A DNA stretch of 64,000 nucleotides. Origin: CAITNM01 sp037138055. Its GTDB lineage: Bacteria > Pseudomonadota > Alphaproteobacteria > Paracaedibacterales > CAITNM01. Each line of letters starts with the position of its first letter. The first letter of the stretch is position 1. The position numbers were made by a program, and so were the translations under genes. The notes beneath the pieces were generated by a model. The model did no database searches and was not told where the DNA came from. It worked only from the letters and a program-made list of their open reading frames with translations. Location: positions 1 through 64,000 of the forward strand of contig JBAXJB010000002.1 in assembly GCA_037138055.1 (NCBI GenBank), in the 5' to 3' direction. Shown in pieces: positions 26,799 through 36,289 of the stretch.

Positions 26799-28403
26799 AT
26801 GTTGAACATATTGCATGATTGGTGTACTCGAAGTCACTTGTATGGCTTTGTATTGCGAAAATCTGTGCATGGGCAACTTAGAGATATTCATCAAGACAGC
26901 TGGCCTTCTGTTGCATGGAATGTCAGGAGTTTAAGCGCTGGCCTTTACCAAGTGTGTGGCGCAACCCTAACAATAGCTGAAGTTCTCAAAAATTTAGCCG
27001 AACCAAAAATGGATCCTCCAACTGTATGCTTGCATACCTTCGATTTCATACGCGATCTACACACTCTTGGCGATAATAATAGTCGGCGTCTTACAAGGCA
27101 GTGCATTACCCATTGGATAGAAAACAATAGTCAGTGGTCGAATAAACCCTGGAGAAGTCCAAGCTGGAACCTTGATATTTTAGGATATCGTCTTTGTAAT
27201 TGGTTGGGATTTTATGAATTTTTTGCCCATAGCGCGAATCAATTGTTTCGTAAAAAACTCATTTCCTCAATTGGTCAGCAGTATCGTTTTTTAAAGCGAC
27301 GATACCCCAGTTTGAAAGACCCTATTAGTCGCTTTCGTGCATTAAAAGGGTTGATTTATGCTGGATGTGCACTTCCTGGAGAGCAAAATCAGCTAGGCAA
27401 ATGGATCGAAAAATTACATAAATGCTTGCAAGAACAGCTTGATGACAATTTTAATCAGCAATCGCGCCACCCCGGAACTGTTGTTCTGTTATTACGTGAT
27501 CTAATCGATTTACGTTTGCTACTTCGTCATTTCTACGCAGGGCAGGTTGATTATTTAAATGATTACATCATTCATCTGGCGCCAATTGTTAGGCACCTCC
27601 GTCATGGAGATGGCGCATTAAGTTCATTTACTGGCAATGCAACGCAACGATTAGAAGCTTTTTGTAGTCCTGTGCTGGGTGATGGCCTAATAGATATGGC
27701 CCTATCTTTGGCTGATAGCCGTGTGGCGCTGCCTGAACCTGTTGCCATGGGATATGTTCGCTGCTCAACTAAGCCGGGATTTATTTTAATCAATACTCAA
27801 CCCACAACCCTCAACACAACTCTTCATGATTGGTACGTAAAATCTACCGGCGTTTTAGATTTTGAGTGGTCAGAAAGGGCGCAGCGGTTGCTTGCTCGGT
27901 GTGACGCAAGCGTGCATGCGCACGATTCAAATCATTTCATGCACCTAGAACAGAAAAAAAAGCAAACTCTCAAAAGTGAAATTATTCATGAAAAAGGTCA
28001 TGCGTTTTTCTCAGGAGAATACCAAATAAATTGCAGTCCAAATAAGAATGACTTATACGGTGCTGTTTTACAGGTTAAGCGAGATTTGTATATTTCTCCA
28101 AACGGCGATATCCGAGGAGAAGAATTTTTTATTTTATCTCAACTGGGGCAGGGGAGTGTACGTTTTTTAGCAGCTCCAGAGCTAGAGTGGCGAATAGTCC
28201 AAGAAACCGAAAGCGCCTTCTTATGCAGAAAAACTAGCGAAGAAAAACCACAAAAACCAGAACATTTGAAAAAATTTCTATGCCAAGCTGATGCACAATT
28301 ACATATAGTAGACGTTTTAGGTTTTAATGCATTGTGTGTAACATTTCCTTTAAATGCTAATCAACAAACATCTGTAAAATGGGCGCTATCACCTATTAGC
28401 TAA
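26799..28403 (+). CDS. Heparinase II/III-like protein (COG5360)
   Basis: 534 residues from ATG 26799. An N-terminal alpha/alpha toroid (for example PWRSPSWNLDILGYRLCNWLGFYEFF) and a C-terminal beta-rich domain match the uncharacterised heparinase superfamily protein widespread in alphaproteobacteria. There is no signal peptide, so it may be cytosolic or exported another way. Activity on polysaccharide is inferred from family only. Its 3' end overlaps the convergent hydrolase gene by 8 bp. Confidence 0.82.
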   Translation: MLNILHDWCTRSHLYGFVLRKSVHGQLRDIHQDSWPSVAWNVRSLSAGLYQVCGATLTIAEVLKNLAEPKMDPPTVCLHTFDFIRDLHTLGDNNSRRLTRQCITHWIENNSQWSNKPWRSPSWNLDILGYRLCNWLGFYEFFAHSANQLFRKKLISSIGQQYRFLKRRYPSLKDPISRFRALKGLIYAGCALPGEQNQLGKWIEKLHKCLQEQLDDNFNQQSRHPGTVVLLLRDLIDLRLLLRHFYAGQVDYLNDYIIHLAPIVRHLRHGDGALSSFTGNATQRLEAFCSPVLGDGLIDMALSLADSRVALPEPVAMGYVRCSTKPGFILINTQPTTLNTTLHDWYVKSTGVLDFEWSERAQRLLARCDASVHAHDSNHFMHLEQKKKQTLKSEIIHEKGHAFFSGEYQINCSPNKNDLYGAVLQVKRDLYISPNGDIRGEEFFILSQLGQGSVRFLAAPELEWRIVQETESAFLCRKTSEEKPQKPEHLKKFLCQADAQLHIVDVLGFNALCVTFPLNANQQTSVKWALSPIS

Positions 28404-29997
28404 CCTTTTTAAAGATTGGGTTGCTTCCTTCATGCAAAAAGCTCACATAAGCCAATGTTTGCCCCTTTTCATCTGATCCAAATTCAATAAAGTGTGGGTC
28501 TGTGCGCGACATGTTGCCGTTAAACTCCCAGCCATTAAGCGTAAATTCATCGGCATTCCAGTGCACAATTTTGCATGAATTATCTTTTATTTTAAGCCGC
28601 AACCCATTTTCTGTTGCTTCAATTTTCATTTCTCCGTACAGCTCATTAGTGTAGGTGCCCACATAAAATTTGTCAGCTTTTTTGGGAGATGGGCTCTGAA
28701 GCTTCTTATTGGATCTTTGTGCAATTATTTTTTTAAAAGTCTGATCTTTTTTTTCTAAATATTCTTTACTCCAGTCTCGCTCTTCAAGTTCCAAGAAGAA
28801 ATTTAAAAAGACATTACGTAAGGCTTCCGGAAATAAGTTCAAATTGAAATGCCCTAGATTGGTTAAAATGCCAACAGAAAAGCCAGCAGAAGGGCACATA
28901 AACATAAAGCTTCGTTGTCCTGTATATCCGCCCATATGTTCAAATACCTGAGTAGTATTGTCGCCAACTCCATAGTCGTACATAAACCAGCCCATTCCAT
29001 ACCCTACATCTTTCATTAATTCCGGGGGGAATTGCATATCCTTCGGTTTAATTTTTGTATGCTTAACCACAGATTTGCGCATGGCATTTATGTGTTCCTC
29101 CGGAATAATTTGAACACCATTATGCTTTCCGTTATTTAGCTGACATTGAAGCCAAATTCCAAAGTCATGCGCGCTTGTGTTTATGCCAGAGGTGGAAGGA
29201 AATACATATACTAAAGGATCTAGGCCCATGCAAACAGCATTACCTTCTAAATCTTTATCATGGCAAAGAGCTATATTTTCATCAAATCCAAAAATTCTTT
29301 TTACTGAATTCCAAAACGAATTCTCTTGTTTAATAAGTGTGTGTCCGGCAGAGCTTCTTGTCATGCCTAATGGCTGATAGATATATTCTCTTAAAAGCTC
29401 TTCATAGCTCTTGTGAGTAACTTCTTCCATGACTAACCCCATGAAACCAAACATTTGGTTGCTGTACGTGTAGTCTTCTCTAAATCTGCTATCAAATGGA
29501 ATTTGGTGAATTTTTTCTATAATTTCTTTCGTTGAAAGACCTGCTTTCATTAAGCTATCGCCAGCAAAGCTTCCAATTCCCATGCGATGACTGATTAAAT
29601 CTTGTAGGGTTGCATGTTCGGAAGCTTCCTTATTAGCCAGTTTAAAATCAGGTATGTATTTTTTAACTCTGTCTTGAAGAGAAAAGATTTTCTTTGCCTC
29701 AAGAATTCCAGCAAGAGAAGCCGTAAAATTTTTGGTAAGCGACGCTACTTGAAAAAGTGTATGCTCGTTAACGGGCTTATTTTTCCCTACTTCTCTTGTA
29801 CCAAACCCCTTGCTCAACAAAACTTTATCTGGGGTAACAATCACTATTGCCATGCCCGGAATGGCCCAAGTTGGCATATTTTTCTCTATATACTGTACAA
29901 ATTTAGGCAAAAATTGATTTATACGTTGTTCCGTAGTTGTTGCTGCAGACAGAGCAAAGCTGAAAATAACAGGAAGAATAAGAAAATATTTGAACAT
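28396..29997 (-). CDS. Secreted serine beta-lactamase-like hydrolase
   Basis: 533 residues with a signal peptide (MFKYFLILPVIFSFALSAA). The class C beta-lactamase/transpeptidase-like domain has Ser86 and Lys89 in SLTK and a YSN triplet (YTYSNQMF). The last ~110 residues form a lipocalin-like (DUF3471-type) domain. It probably acts as a periplasmic peptidase or esterase rather than a resistance enzyme; substrate unknown. Confidence 0.83.
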   Translation of the reverse strand: MFKYFLILPVIFSFALSAATTTEQRINQFLPKFVQYIEKNMPTWAIPGMAIVIVTPDKVLLSKGFGTREVGKNKPVNEHTLFQVASLTKNFTASLAGILEAKKIFSLQDRVKKYIPDFKLANKEASEHATLQDLISHRMGIGSFAGDSLMKAGLSTKEIIEKIHQIPFDSRFREDYTYSNQMFGFMGLVMEEVTHKSYEELLREYIYQPLGMTRSSAGHTLIKQENSFWNSVKRIFGFDENIALCHDKDLEGNAVCMGLDPLVYVFPSTSGINTSAHDFGIWLQCQLNNGKHNGVQIIPEEHINAMRKSVVKHTKIKPKDMQFPPELMKDVGYGMGWFMYDYGVGDNTTQVFEHMGGYTGQRSFMFMCPSAGFSVGILTNLGHFNLNLFPEALRNVFLNFFLELEERDWSKEYLEKKDQTFKKIIAQRSNKKLQSPSPKKADKFYVGTYTNELYGEMKIEATENGLRLKIKDNSCKIVHWNADEFTLNGWEFNGNMSRTDPHFIEFGSDEKGQTLAYVSFLHEGSNPIFKKVS

Positions 29998-30116
29998 AGT
30001 GTAAACCTTTTGAATAACCGTATTTTAAGTTTTAAAGCAATAAAATTGATAATTTATTAATAATTAGCTGATAACTTCAAATTAAGTATAGCAAAAAGAT
30101 TTGTCGTGGAGAAGTT

Positions 30117-30629
30117 ATGGGGCCAATGTTGTTATTAGTTCTGGGTATATTAAGTGCTGTGGGTTTCAGCCTTTATCAATTTGGTGAACATCATCGCTTT
30201 GATGTTATTCCAGATGCCAAAGGTGGCATTTTCATTCTTGATAAAAAGTCAGCAGCAATAAATTACTGTAATGATAAAACATGTTCGCTTGTTGGTAATG
30301 GGGCGCTGCCTAGTCAAATTATGGGCAATCCAGCCGCCATGGCTTCAATGCAAGGTGCAATTATGGGGGCTCCAGCAGCTGTGTCTGCTCCTCAAGCAGG
30401 GCAGGCACCAAATGGAATGAATGCAAATATTGCAGCTTCCGGAGTTGCCAACGCTGCCCAGGCAGATGTGGCGACAGCTGTGCATGATGATGGCGATGTT
30501 CAAAACGCTGATGCTGAAGCAGCGCACCCAGATGCAGAAGCTCCACATCCTGACGAAGCAGAGCAACCAGCAGATGCTGCACCAGCTACTGCGGAAGCTG
30601 CAGCACCAGAAGGGTATGCATTTAACTAA
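30117..30629 (+). CDS. Membrane-anchored Ala-rich protein of unknown function
   Basis: 170 residues. One N-terminal helix (MGPMLLLVLGILSAVGFSLY), a short globular region with a Cys pair (YCNDKTCS), then a low-complexity Ala/Asp/Glu/Pro tail (about 80-165) with repeats such as DAEAAHPDAEAPHPDEAE. GGAGAAG precedes the ATG. No family recognised. Confidence 0.6.
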   Translation: MGPMLLLVLGILSAVGFSLYQFGEHHRFDVIPDAKGGIFILDKKSAAINYCNDKTCSLVGNGALPSQIMGNPAAMASMQGAIMGAPAAVSAPQAGQAPNGMNANIAASGVANAAQADVATAVHDDGDVQNADAEAAHPDAEAPHPDEAEQPADAAPATAEAAAPEGYAFN

Positions 30630-30640
30630 ATACACCCAGA

Positions 30641-30665
30641 GATAGTTTTGCGCACCAGAACTATC
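30641..30665. other. 10-bp hairpin after the Ala-rich gene
   Basis: GATAGTTTTG (30641-30650) and CAGAACTATC (30656-30665) pair with one wobble around CGCAC. No T-run follows, so it is more likely an mRNA 3' stabiliser or weak terminator than a classic one. Confidence 0.5.
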
Positions 30666-30737
30666 AAGCATTAAGATTGCATAATCTAGATTATGGAAAA
30701 TTATTATATAACCCAGTTCTCAGAGGGTCTGTATATC

Positions 30738-30759
30738 TGTGGACAACTTCTGTGGATAA
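30738..30759 (-). promoter_or_regulatory. Tandem DnaA-box-like sequences
   Basis: TGTGGACAA (30738-30746) and TGTGGATAA (30751-30759) are the reverse of TTGTCCACA and TTATCCACA; the second is a perfect E. coli-type DnaA box. They lie 13 bp apart beside an AT-rich stretch. Two boxes alone do not make an origin. Confidence 0.4.
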
Positions 30760-30768
30760 ATATTCTGC

Positions 30769-31464
30769 TTGAGCTGCGCTAAAGCCTTTGCTCTAATTAC
30801 ACATATAGTTTTTATATGCACATATATGTTCGTAGTTGCGCCGTTACTATTTTGGGCTTGGTTGAATAACGAATCCCCAATTTACTCAATAGAAAGTAGA
30901 GACAAAGCTGAGGTTGTAAAGGCAACCGAGGACAAAAAAAGTAAAGGCATTACCAAGAAAATGCCCGCTGACAAAGCAATGGAAATCATGCTTGAACATG
31001 GATTCCTTCCGCAGTTATCACCAGTGTATGTCCCTTCCCTAATCATTAATGTGCAAACTTCAAGCACTAAACATTTTCATGGAATAAACTATAAGGACTC
31101 AAAAAAACCAGTCTTATTACACTTTTGGGCTACTTGGTGTGGTCCTTGTAAGCAGGAGCTTCCATTTTTTGCCGAATTCGTGAATACACAAGATATAATA
31201 GATGTCTATACGATAACTTCTGAGCTAAAAGAAAGTAACGCTGATGTAGCAACCAAAATATGGAATTTTTATAGTACACACAACATAAAAGGTCTTAATG
31301 TCTGTACAGATTTTCATAATAGACTGGCATCGCTATTTGACGTTAGCGGTATACCAGCAACGATTATTATATCAGCCAATGGCCAGTTGCTGGGAAGGTT
31401 TTTGGGGGCAACCGATTGGGCAAACCCAGAATTGTCTGCCGCTTTGGTGTCTTATTTGGGATAA
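30769..31464 (+). CDS. TlpA/ResA-like thiol-disulfide thioredoxin
   Basis: Up to 231 residues. A membrane anchor (FVVAPLLFWAWL) is followed by a thioredoxin-fold domain with active site WATWCGPCKQE and cis-Pro in SGIPATIII. Such proteins reduce disulfides in the periplasm, often for cytochrome c maturation. TTG 30769 gives the longest form; ATG 30826 would still keep the anchor. Neither has a good ribosome site. Confidence 0.8.
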   Translation: MSCAKAFALITHIVFICTYMFVVAPLLFWAWLNNESPIYSIESRDKAEVVKATEDKKSKGITKKMPADKAMEIMLEHGFLPQLSPVYVPSLIINVQTSSTKHFHGINYKDSKKPVLLHFWATWCGPCKQELPFFAEFVNTQDIIDVYTITSELKESNADVATKIWNFYSTHNIKGLNVCTDFHNRLASLFDVSGIPATIIISANGQLLGRFLGATDWANPELSAALVSYLG

Positions 31465-31598
31465 TGGATTCCTTGTAAGTTTTGTGTTCTCCATCCTGGT
31501 TCCAATATTAGAAACCAATCCTCATTAGATGGCATTGTTGGTGCTGTGCGCCCCATGACACCAGCGCTGATTCTCGGGAATTCCTAGCATCGCAGGGC

Positions 31599-31632
31599 TG
31601 AGTGTTTTACCTTAATGAGTGTTTTACCTTAA
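31599..31632. repeat. Exact 17-bp tandem repeat (two units)
   Basis: TGAGTGTTTTACCTTAA occurs at 31599-31615 and 31616-31632. The second unit contains the stop codon of the minus-strand gene. Confidence 0.9.
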
Positions 31633-32045
31633 GCGGATGTAGGGTTGTCGTGTTCATCTAAAACTTTTCGTTGTTCCAAATCTAGCCTGTAAGTTTTACC
31701 TGTTCCATAAATTGATCCTGATTCAATTTTTAGCTCAGTACCGTCAGATGACCATTCAATAGATCTAATATCTAAGAATATTTTAGAGTCGTGCCAAAAA
31801 CGGCTAACCGAACAGGCTTCAGCTGCCCTTATTTTTATAATGCCAATATTTGTTCCTCCACCATCATCGCACCATACCCAAACCGCATATTTATTATTCG
31901 GTCCCATCAAAGCACCAGGTGTGCAGACCTTTGGATAAATATCTATTTTAGTGGGGTTTTTCTTTAAGCTTGAATGCAAAACAAGGGCAACACCGGCAAC
32001 GGCTAGAAAAATAAAAATTATCCAAGTTTTAAAGAATTTTTTCAT
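31629..32045 (-). CDS. Small exported/membrane-anchored protein of unknown function
   Basis: 138 residues with an N-terminal hydrophobic segment (FKTWIIFIFLAVAGVALVLH). The remainder is beta-rich with two Cys and a CDDGGGTN turn that could form a disulfide-bonded fold. No family recognised. It lies 9 bp downstream of the nucleotide-sugar dehydrogenase gene on the same strand. Confidence 0.65.
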   Translation of the reverse strand: MKKFFKTWIIFIFLAVAGVALVLHSSLKKNPTKIDIYPKVCTPGALMGPNNKYAVWVWCDDGGGTNIGIIKIRAAEACSVSRFWHDSKIFLDIRSIEWSSDGTELKIESGSIYGTGKTYRLDLEQRKVLDEHDNPTSA

Positions 32046-32054
32046 TGTGATTAC

Positions 32055-33314
32055 CTACAATGTCCAGTAATTAAATCCTGCTGGAGGAGATTGGCGCCAA
32101 ATCGCTTTCAGGTCAAACACCCAGCCCTGTGGGGCTAAAAATTGCGCAAAATCAGCGCTGGTGAACTGACAATATAAATCATGGGGTACAGCACCAACAA
32201 TACCATCGTAATGGGTATCTGTTTCTAATGTTGGAACTAGGTCATAATTGAAGAATTGGCTTGCTTCCTTAGGGTCTGCGCAGGCATCGTGCACATCAAC
32301 ATGATGTCCACGCATTTTTAGTGCTTCAACTAAATCAACCACTTTTGTGTTACGTAAATCTGGTACGTTTTCCTTAAACGTTAACCCTAAAACTAACAAC
32401 CGCAACGGGCGCCCTGCCCTTTGTGTCATGATGTCTGCCAATTCATTTGCCATTGATTCATTAATTGAACGACCTGCTAAAATCATTTGTGGGTCATGCC
32501 CAAGTGACTTTGATGCTTGCGCTAAGTAATACGGGTCCACGCCAATGCAATGTCCACCAACAAGACCAGGCAAAAACTTCAAGAAATTCCACTTGGTTGA
32601 TGCCGCATCTAAAACATCGTAGATAGAAATATTCATTTTTGAAAAAATCAGGGAAATTTCATTCATGAAGGCAATGTTGATATCACGTTGTGTGTTTTCA
32701 ATAACCTTAGCGGCTTCTGCAGCCTTAATGGTTTTAGCTATGAAAATATTGTTGTTATTCATTTTTCCATAGATTTGTGCAATTTTTTTTGCAATCTCAG
32801 GGGTTTGGGCGGCAACAACTTTAGTGATTTTTTCAACGGTATGAACCTTATCACCCGGGTTAATACGTTCTGGTGAATAACCCAAGTAAAAATCTACGCC
32901 AGCTTTAAGGCCAGATACTTTTTCCAAAATTGGCCCACAGAAATCTTCGGTAACACCTGGGTAAACTGTGCTTTCATAAACGATTATAGAGCCTTTAGAG
33001 ATGATTTCTCCAAGCGCTGTTGATGCTTTGCGCAATGGCTCAAGGTCTGGCGTATTTGAGTCATCAACCGGTGTTGGTACTGTTACAATGAATACATCGC
33101 AGCCAAGCATAGAATTAGCATCTGTTGAAACTTGTAAGCTGCTTTTCTTTAAAACATCGCTTTCAATTTCATTGGTGCGGTCATAACCTTCTTTAATTTC
33201 ACGAATACGGTGCTCTGAAACGTCATATCCAACAACCTTATAGCTTTTTGCCAAAGCAACCGCTAATGGTAAGCCTACATAGCCAAGCCCAACAACTGCA
33301 ATTTTAGATTCCAT
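32055..33314 (-). CDS. Nucleotide-sugar (UDP-glucose/UDP-HexNAc) dehydrogenase
   Basis: 419 residues from ATG 33314. NAD site KIAVVGLGYVGLPLA, catalytic-Cys motif LVGGHCIGVDPYYLA, and a UDP-binding C-terminal domain. This is the Ugd/TviB/WbpO family, which oxidises UDP-sugars to uronic acids. It overlaps the upstream epimerase gene by 11 bp. With a UDP-glucuronate-4-epimerase-like neighbour, the pair probably supplies UDP-GlcA/UDP-GalA for surface polysaccharide; exact substrate unproven. Confidence 0.9.
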   Translation of the reverse strand: MESKIAVVGLGYVGLPLAVALAKSYKVVGYDVSEHRIREIKEGYDRTNEIESDVLKKSSLQVSTDANSMLGCDVFIVTVPTPVDDSNTPDLEPLRKASTALGEIISKGSIIVYESTVYPGVTEDFCGPILEKVSGLKAGVDFYLGYSPERINPGDKVHTVEKITKVVAAQTPEIAKKIAQIYGKMNNNNIFIAKTIKAAEAAKVIENTQRDINIAFMNEISLIFSKMNISIYDVLDAASTKWNFLKFLPGLVGGHCIGVDPYYLAQASKSLGHDPQMILAGRSINESMANELADIMTQRAGRPLRLLVLGLTFKENVPDLRNTKVVDLVEALKMRGHHVDVHDACADPKEASQFFNYDLVPTLETDTHYDGIVGAVPHDLYCQFTSADFAQFLAPQGWVFDLKAIWRQSPPAGFNYWTL

Positions 33315-34272
33315 AGTATTCCTTGTACCATTCAACAAATTTTTTAAGACCGTCTTCAATGTTTGTTTTAGGTTCGAACCCAAAATCACGACGGGTAGCT
33401 TCAATATCAGCTATTGTTTCTTTAACATCGCCAGGCTGCATAGGCATTAAATTACGCACACCTTTTTTGCCTAAATGTTTTTCTAGCACATCTATAAAAT
33501 GCATTAACTCTGCAGATTGGTCGTTACCAATATTGTATAAACCGTAAGGGACATCACCTTTTGGAGTGTGGCTTAAACTGCCCAAAATACCGTTCACAAT
33601 ATCATCAATGTAGGTGAAATTTCGTCGCATTTCGCCGTTATTATAAACAGGAATTGGCTGATCGTTTAAAATAGCGTTTGCAAAAATGAAGGCAGCCATA
33701 TCAGGCCTGCCCCATGGGCCATAAACCGTAAAAAAGCGTAATCCTGTTGAAGGGATTTTAAAAAGGTGCGCATAAGCATGCGTCATTAATTCGCAACATT
33801 TTTTGGTCGCAGCATATAAGGAAATAGGACTGTCAGTGCGGTCATCCACGCTAAAGGGCATTTTTGTATTTGCCCCGTAAACCGACGACGTGCTTGCATA
33901 CACTAAGTGCTTTAACCCAGGCAATGCCTTGCTTAATTCCAAAATATTCAGGTGCCCTGTTACGTTAGAGTCAACGTAAGCATGGGGATTTTCTATGGAA
34001 TATCTAACTCCAGCTTGCGCTGCTAAATGAATAATATATTCAATTTTTGGGTGTTTTTCAGCCAAGTTAACGACGGATTCTTTATTGATAATATCCAATT
34101 TATAAAAAATAAAATTATCAAAGGCCTGAAGTTGCTTTAGCCGAGCATGCTTAAGAATGGGGTCATAGTATTCATTAAGATTATCAATACCAACAACTTC
34201 CTTACCTTGTTTTAAAAGCGTAAGAGAAGCATGAAATCCAATAAAACCGGCACATCCGGTGACTAATATCAT
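33304..34272 (-). CDS. UDP-glucuronate 4-epimerase-like SDR protein
   Basis: 322 residues. Rossmann motif GCAGFIGFHASL, catalytic Ser/Tyr/Lys region (ASTSSVYGAN; YAATK) and GIDNLNEYYD, which is characteristic of the UDP-GlcA 4-epimerase (CapI/LspL) branch of extended SDRs. It interconverts UDP-glucuronate and UDP-galacturonate. Translationally coupled to the dehydrogenase gene. Confidence 0.9.
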   Translation of the reverse strand: MILVTGCAGFIGFHASLTLLKQGKEVVGIDNLNEYYDPILKHARLKQLQAFDNFIFYKLDIINKESVVNLAEKHPKIEYIIHLAAQAGVRYSIENPHAYVDSNVTGHLNILELSKALPGLKHLVYASTSSVYGANTKMPFSVDDRTDSPISLYAATKKCCELMTHAYAHLFKIPSTGLRFFTVYGPWGRPDMAAFIFANAILNDQPIPVYNNGEMRRNFTYIDDIVNGILGSLSHTPKGDVPYGLYNIGNDQSAELMHFIDVLEKHLGKKGVRNLMPMQPGDVKETIADIEATRRDFGFEPKTNIEDGLKKFVEWYKEYYGI

Positions 34273-34417
34273 TTAAGATCTTCTATTTTTTTATAAGCTA
34301 CATATTGTCATGAAAGATGCCCAGAATCAAGTTCAAAGCTTTTTTGCACTATAGACCTTAATGACATTTTAATTGATGGATAGCATAATTATATAGAACT
34401 TTTATTTTTGGTATTTT

Positions 34418-35143
34418 ATGAAATCAATTTTTACAATTTTAGCTGTTCTATTATTTTCTCTACCTTTAAGAGCCTCAGACAGCAATAACCTTTTTGAAGC
34501 AGAAAGCATCATAAAGCAAAGAATTTTTTATAATAATTTGGTAAATTTTTGTGATACTTCTAGTTGCGCATTGCTATACTTAGGAGCAGGCAGTACGTCG
34601 TTAAGCTACATAACAAAAGAATACGCTAAGCCATTAATCATAGGATCCTCTGCTTGTTTTTTAGGGCACATCCTCTTTAAAAGCATAGGCAGAATTGCGA
34701 CGGGTCAGCTTATATTAGTTGACATTTTATTGAGAAAAGAAATGCAAAAAAGAGACGTTGAATTTACATCTGATATTCAACTTCCCTCAATCACTATTGC
34801 TTTAACTGAACAAGCACCTGTAACTAATCACGCAGTTGAAGATGGTTTAGCACAACATCATTCGCCATCAACAGTAGACGCAGATACTCTTGGTGCCGAC
34901 CAAGATCAACCTGCTACTAATCTTACAGTAACTCCTCCAATTACAGTTGGGACGCCGGCTAATTCACCTGGTTCTTTAGATCCAAAGGATGATAGTAGTG
35001 ACATATCTAGTACTGATTGGGAAGAAACAGCAAAAATGCCGGTAGCACCAACAGATTACAGTCTTAGCAATGCCATACAATACATAGGAAGAGCAACTGC
35101 TCCATATTTCTTATGGTGGTCTGGAAAGCCAAAAACTGACTAA
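34418..35143 (+). CDS. Secreted/membrane protein of unknown function
   Basis: 241 residues with a signal peptide (MKSIFTILAVLLFSLPLRA). One or two further hydrophobic stretches (CALLYLGAGSTSLSYI; LIIGSSACFLGHILF) suggest membrane insertion. An acidic Thr/Pro/Asp-rich linker (about 130-200) follows. No family recognised. Confidence 0.6.
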   Translation: MKSIFTILAVLLFSLPLRASDSNNLFEAESIIKQRIFYNNLVNFCDTSSCALLYLGAGSTSLSYITKEYAKPLIIGSSACFLGHILFKSIGRIATGQLILVDILLRKEMQKRDVEFTSDIQLPSITIALTEQAPVTNHAVEDGLAQHHSPSTVDADTLGADQDQPATNLTVTPPITVGTPANSPGSLDPKDDSSDISSTDWEETAKMPVAPTDYSLSNAIQYIGRATAPYFLWWSGKPKTD

Positions 35144-35167
35144 CAAGTGCGCTTAAGCACCCTGCCC

Positions 35168-35593
35168 TTAATCTGTTGCTAACTCTGCGAAGACGCCTTT
35201 AATGCGGATAATCTGTTTTTCGCGCTCATCCTCTGAATAAGCGCTTTCTACGCCGCAATACCAAACCGGACGTGGCCATGCTCCATCATTTTCAAATCTT
35301 GCCACCACATGCACGTGTATTTGCGGCACAGCATTGCCAATACTGGCTACATTCAATTTTTTAGGATTGTACAATTGACGCATCACAATGCTAGCTAAGC
35401 AAATTTCCTTCATCAACAGTTGTTGCTCGGCTTCGCTTAAATCTACCAGCTCAATAACATTTGTATTGGGAACAAGCATTAACCATGGAAATGCAGCATT
35501 GTTGCATAGGCGAACTTGGCACAAACTCAAATTTGTGACATATGCTGAATCTGCTTCTATGCGTGGATCTACATTAATAGTTTCTAATGCCAT
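35168..35593 (-). CDS. HIT-family protein (Gln-variant triad)
   Basis: 141 residues from ATG 35593, which shares its T with the dnaQ stop (TAATG). The HIT loop reads VPQIHVHVVAR, with Gln where the first His of the triad usually is; this matches the alphaproteobacterial group that continues AWPRPVWY. HIT proteins hydrolyse or transfer nucleotidyl groups. Confidence 0.88.
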   Translation of the reverse strand: MALETINVDPRIEADSAYVTNLSLCQVRLCNNAAFPWLMLVPNTNVIELVDLSEAEQQLLMKEICLASIVMRQLYNPKKLNVASIGNAVPQIHVHVVARFENDGAWPRPVWYCGVESAYSEDEREKQIIRIKGVFAELATD

Positions 35594-36267
35594 TAGGATA
35601 TTTTTTTCCACAAAGGATCCTTAAGTAACTTTAAAAATTCTTCGTGTTCATGGAGTTCATTTTCATTAACCGCAAATAGTCTTGGTTCGCGATAAACGTT
35701 GTTTGATGTAATCGTAGCCGGCTTATCAGCAGTTTCTGGCTTGAATAGTTCTGTTTGCCTGCCACCCATAAGTTCAATATAAACTTCCGACAAAAGCTGG
35801 GCGTCAATTAATGCGCCATGTTTTGATCTTTTTGAAAGGTCAATATTGAACCGCTTACACAAAGCATCAAGGTTGGCAGCTTGGCCCGGAAATTTTTTTC
35901 GTGATAATACAACTGTATCGATTGCTTCTTTAACATCAAGGAAAGGTAAATTCACACGGGAAAACTCTGCATTAATAAAACCAATATCAAAAGACGCGTT
36001 ATGAATTACCAAAGTCGCTTCTTGAATGAACTCCTGAAATTCCTGTGCTATTGAAGAAAAAGTTGGAAAATCTTTTAAAAAATCGTATGTAAGGCCAGAA
36101 ACTGCTGATGCACCAGGTGATACGTCTCGCTCAGGATTAACATAACAATGAAAGGTGCGACCAGTTGGTATACGATGAACAAGCTCTACGCATCCTATTT
36201 CTGTAATGCGGTGTCCGTCCTTATGGCTAAGGCCTGTAGTCTCAGTATCTAGGGCAACTTCACGCAT
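35593..36267 (-). CDS. dnaQ: DNA polymerase III epsilon (proofreading exonuclease)
   Basis: 224 residues. Exo I ALDTETTGL (Asp7, Glu9), Exo II NASFDIGFINAEF, and a late KHGALIDAQLLSEVY block with the HxxxxxD pair. It is the 3'-5' proofreading subunit of the replicase. Its stop overlaps the HIT gene start, so the two are coupled. Confidence 0.95.
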   Translation of the reverse strand: MREVALDTETTGLSHKDGHRITEIGCVELVHRIPTGRTFHCYVNPERDVSPGASAVSGLTYDFLKDFPTFSSIAQEFQEFIQEATLVIHNASFDIGFINAEFSRVNLPFLDVKEAIDTVVLSRKKFPGQAANLDALCKRFNIDLSKRSKHGALIDAQLLSEVYIELMGGRQTELFKPETADKPATITSNNVYREPRLFAVNENELHEHEEFLKLLKDPLWKKIS

Positions 36268-36289
36268 GTCGAACTAACCTTCAAAGGTG

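Noticed and set aside
29614..30060. 148-aa plus-strand frame
   Set aside because: Antisense to the 5' end of the beta-lactamase-like gene, which has a signal peptide and catalytic motifs.
30700..30768. Replication origin at the DnaA boxes
   Set aside because: Only two boxes and no origin-type neighbours (dnaA, parAB, gidA, hemE); reported as boxes only.
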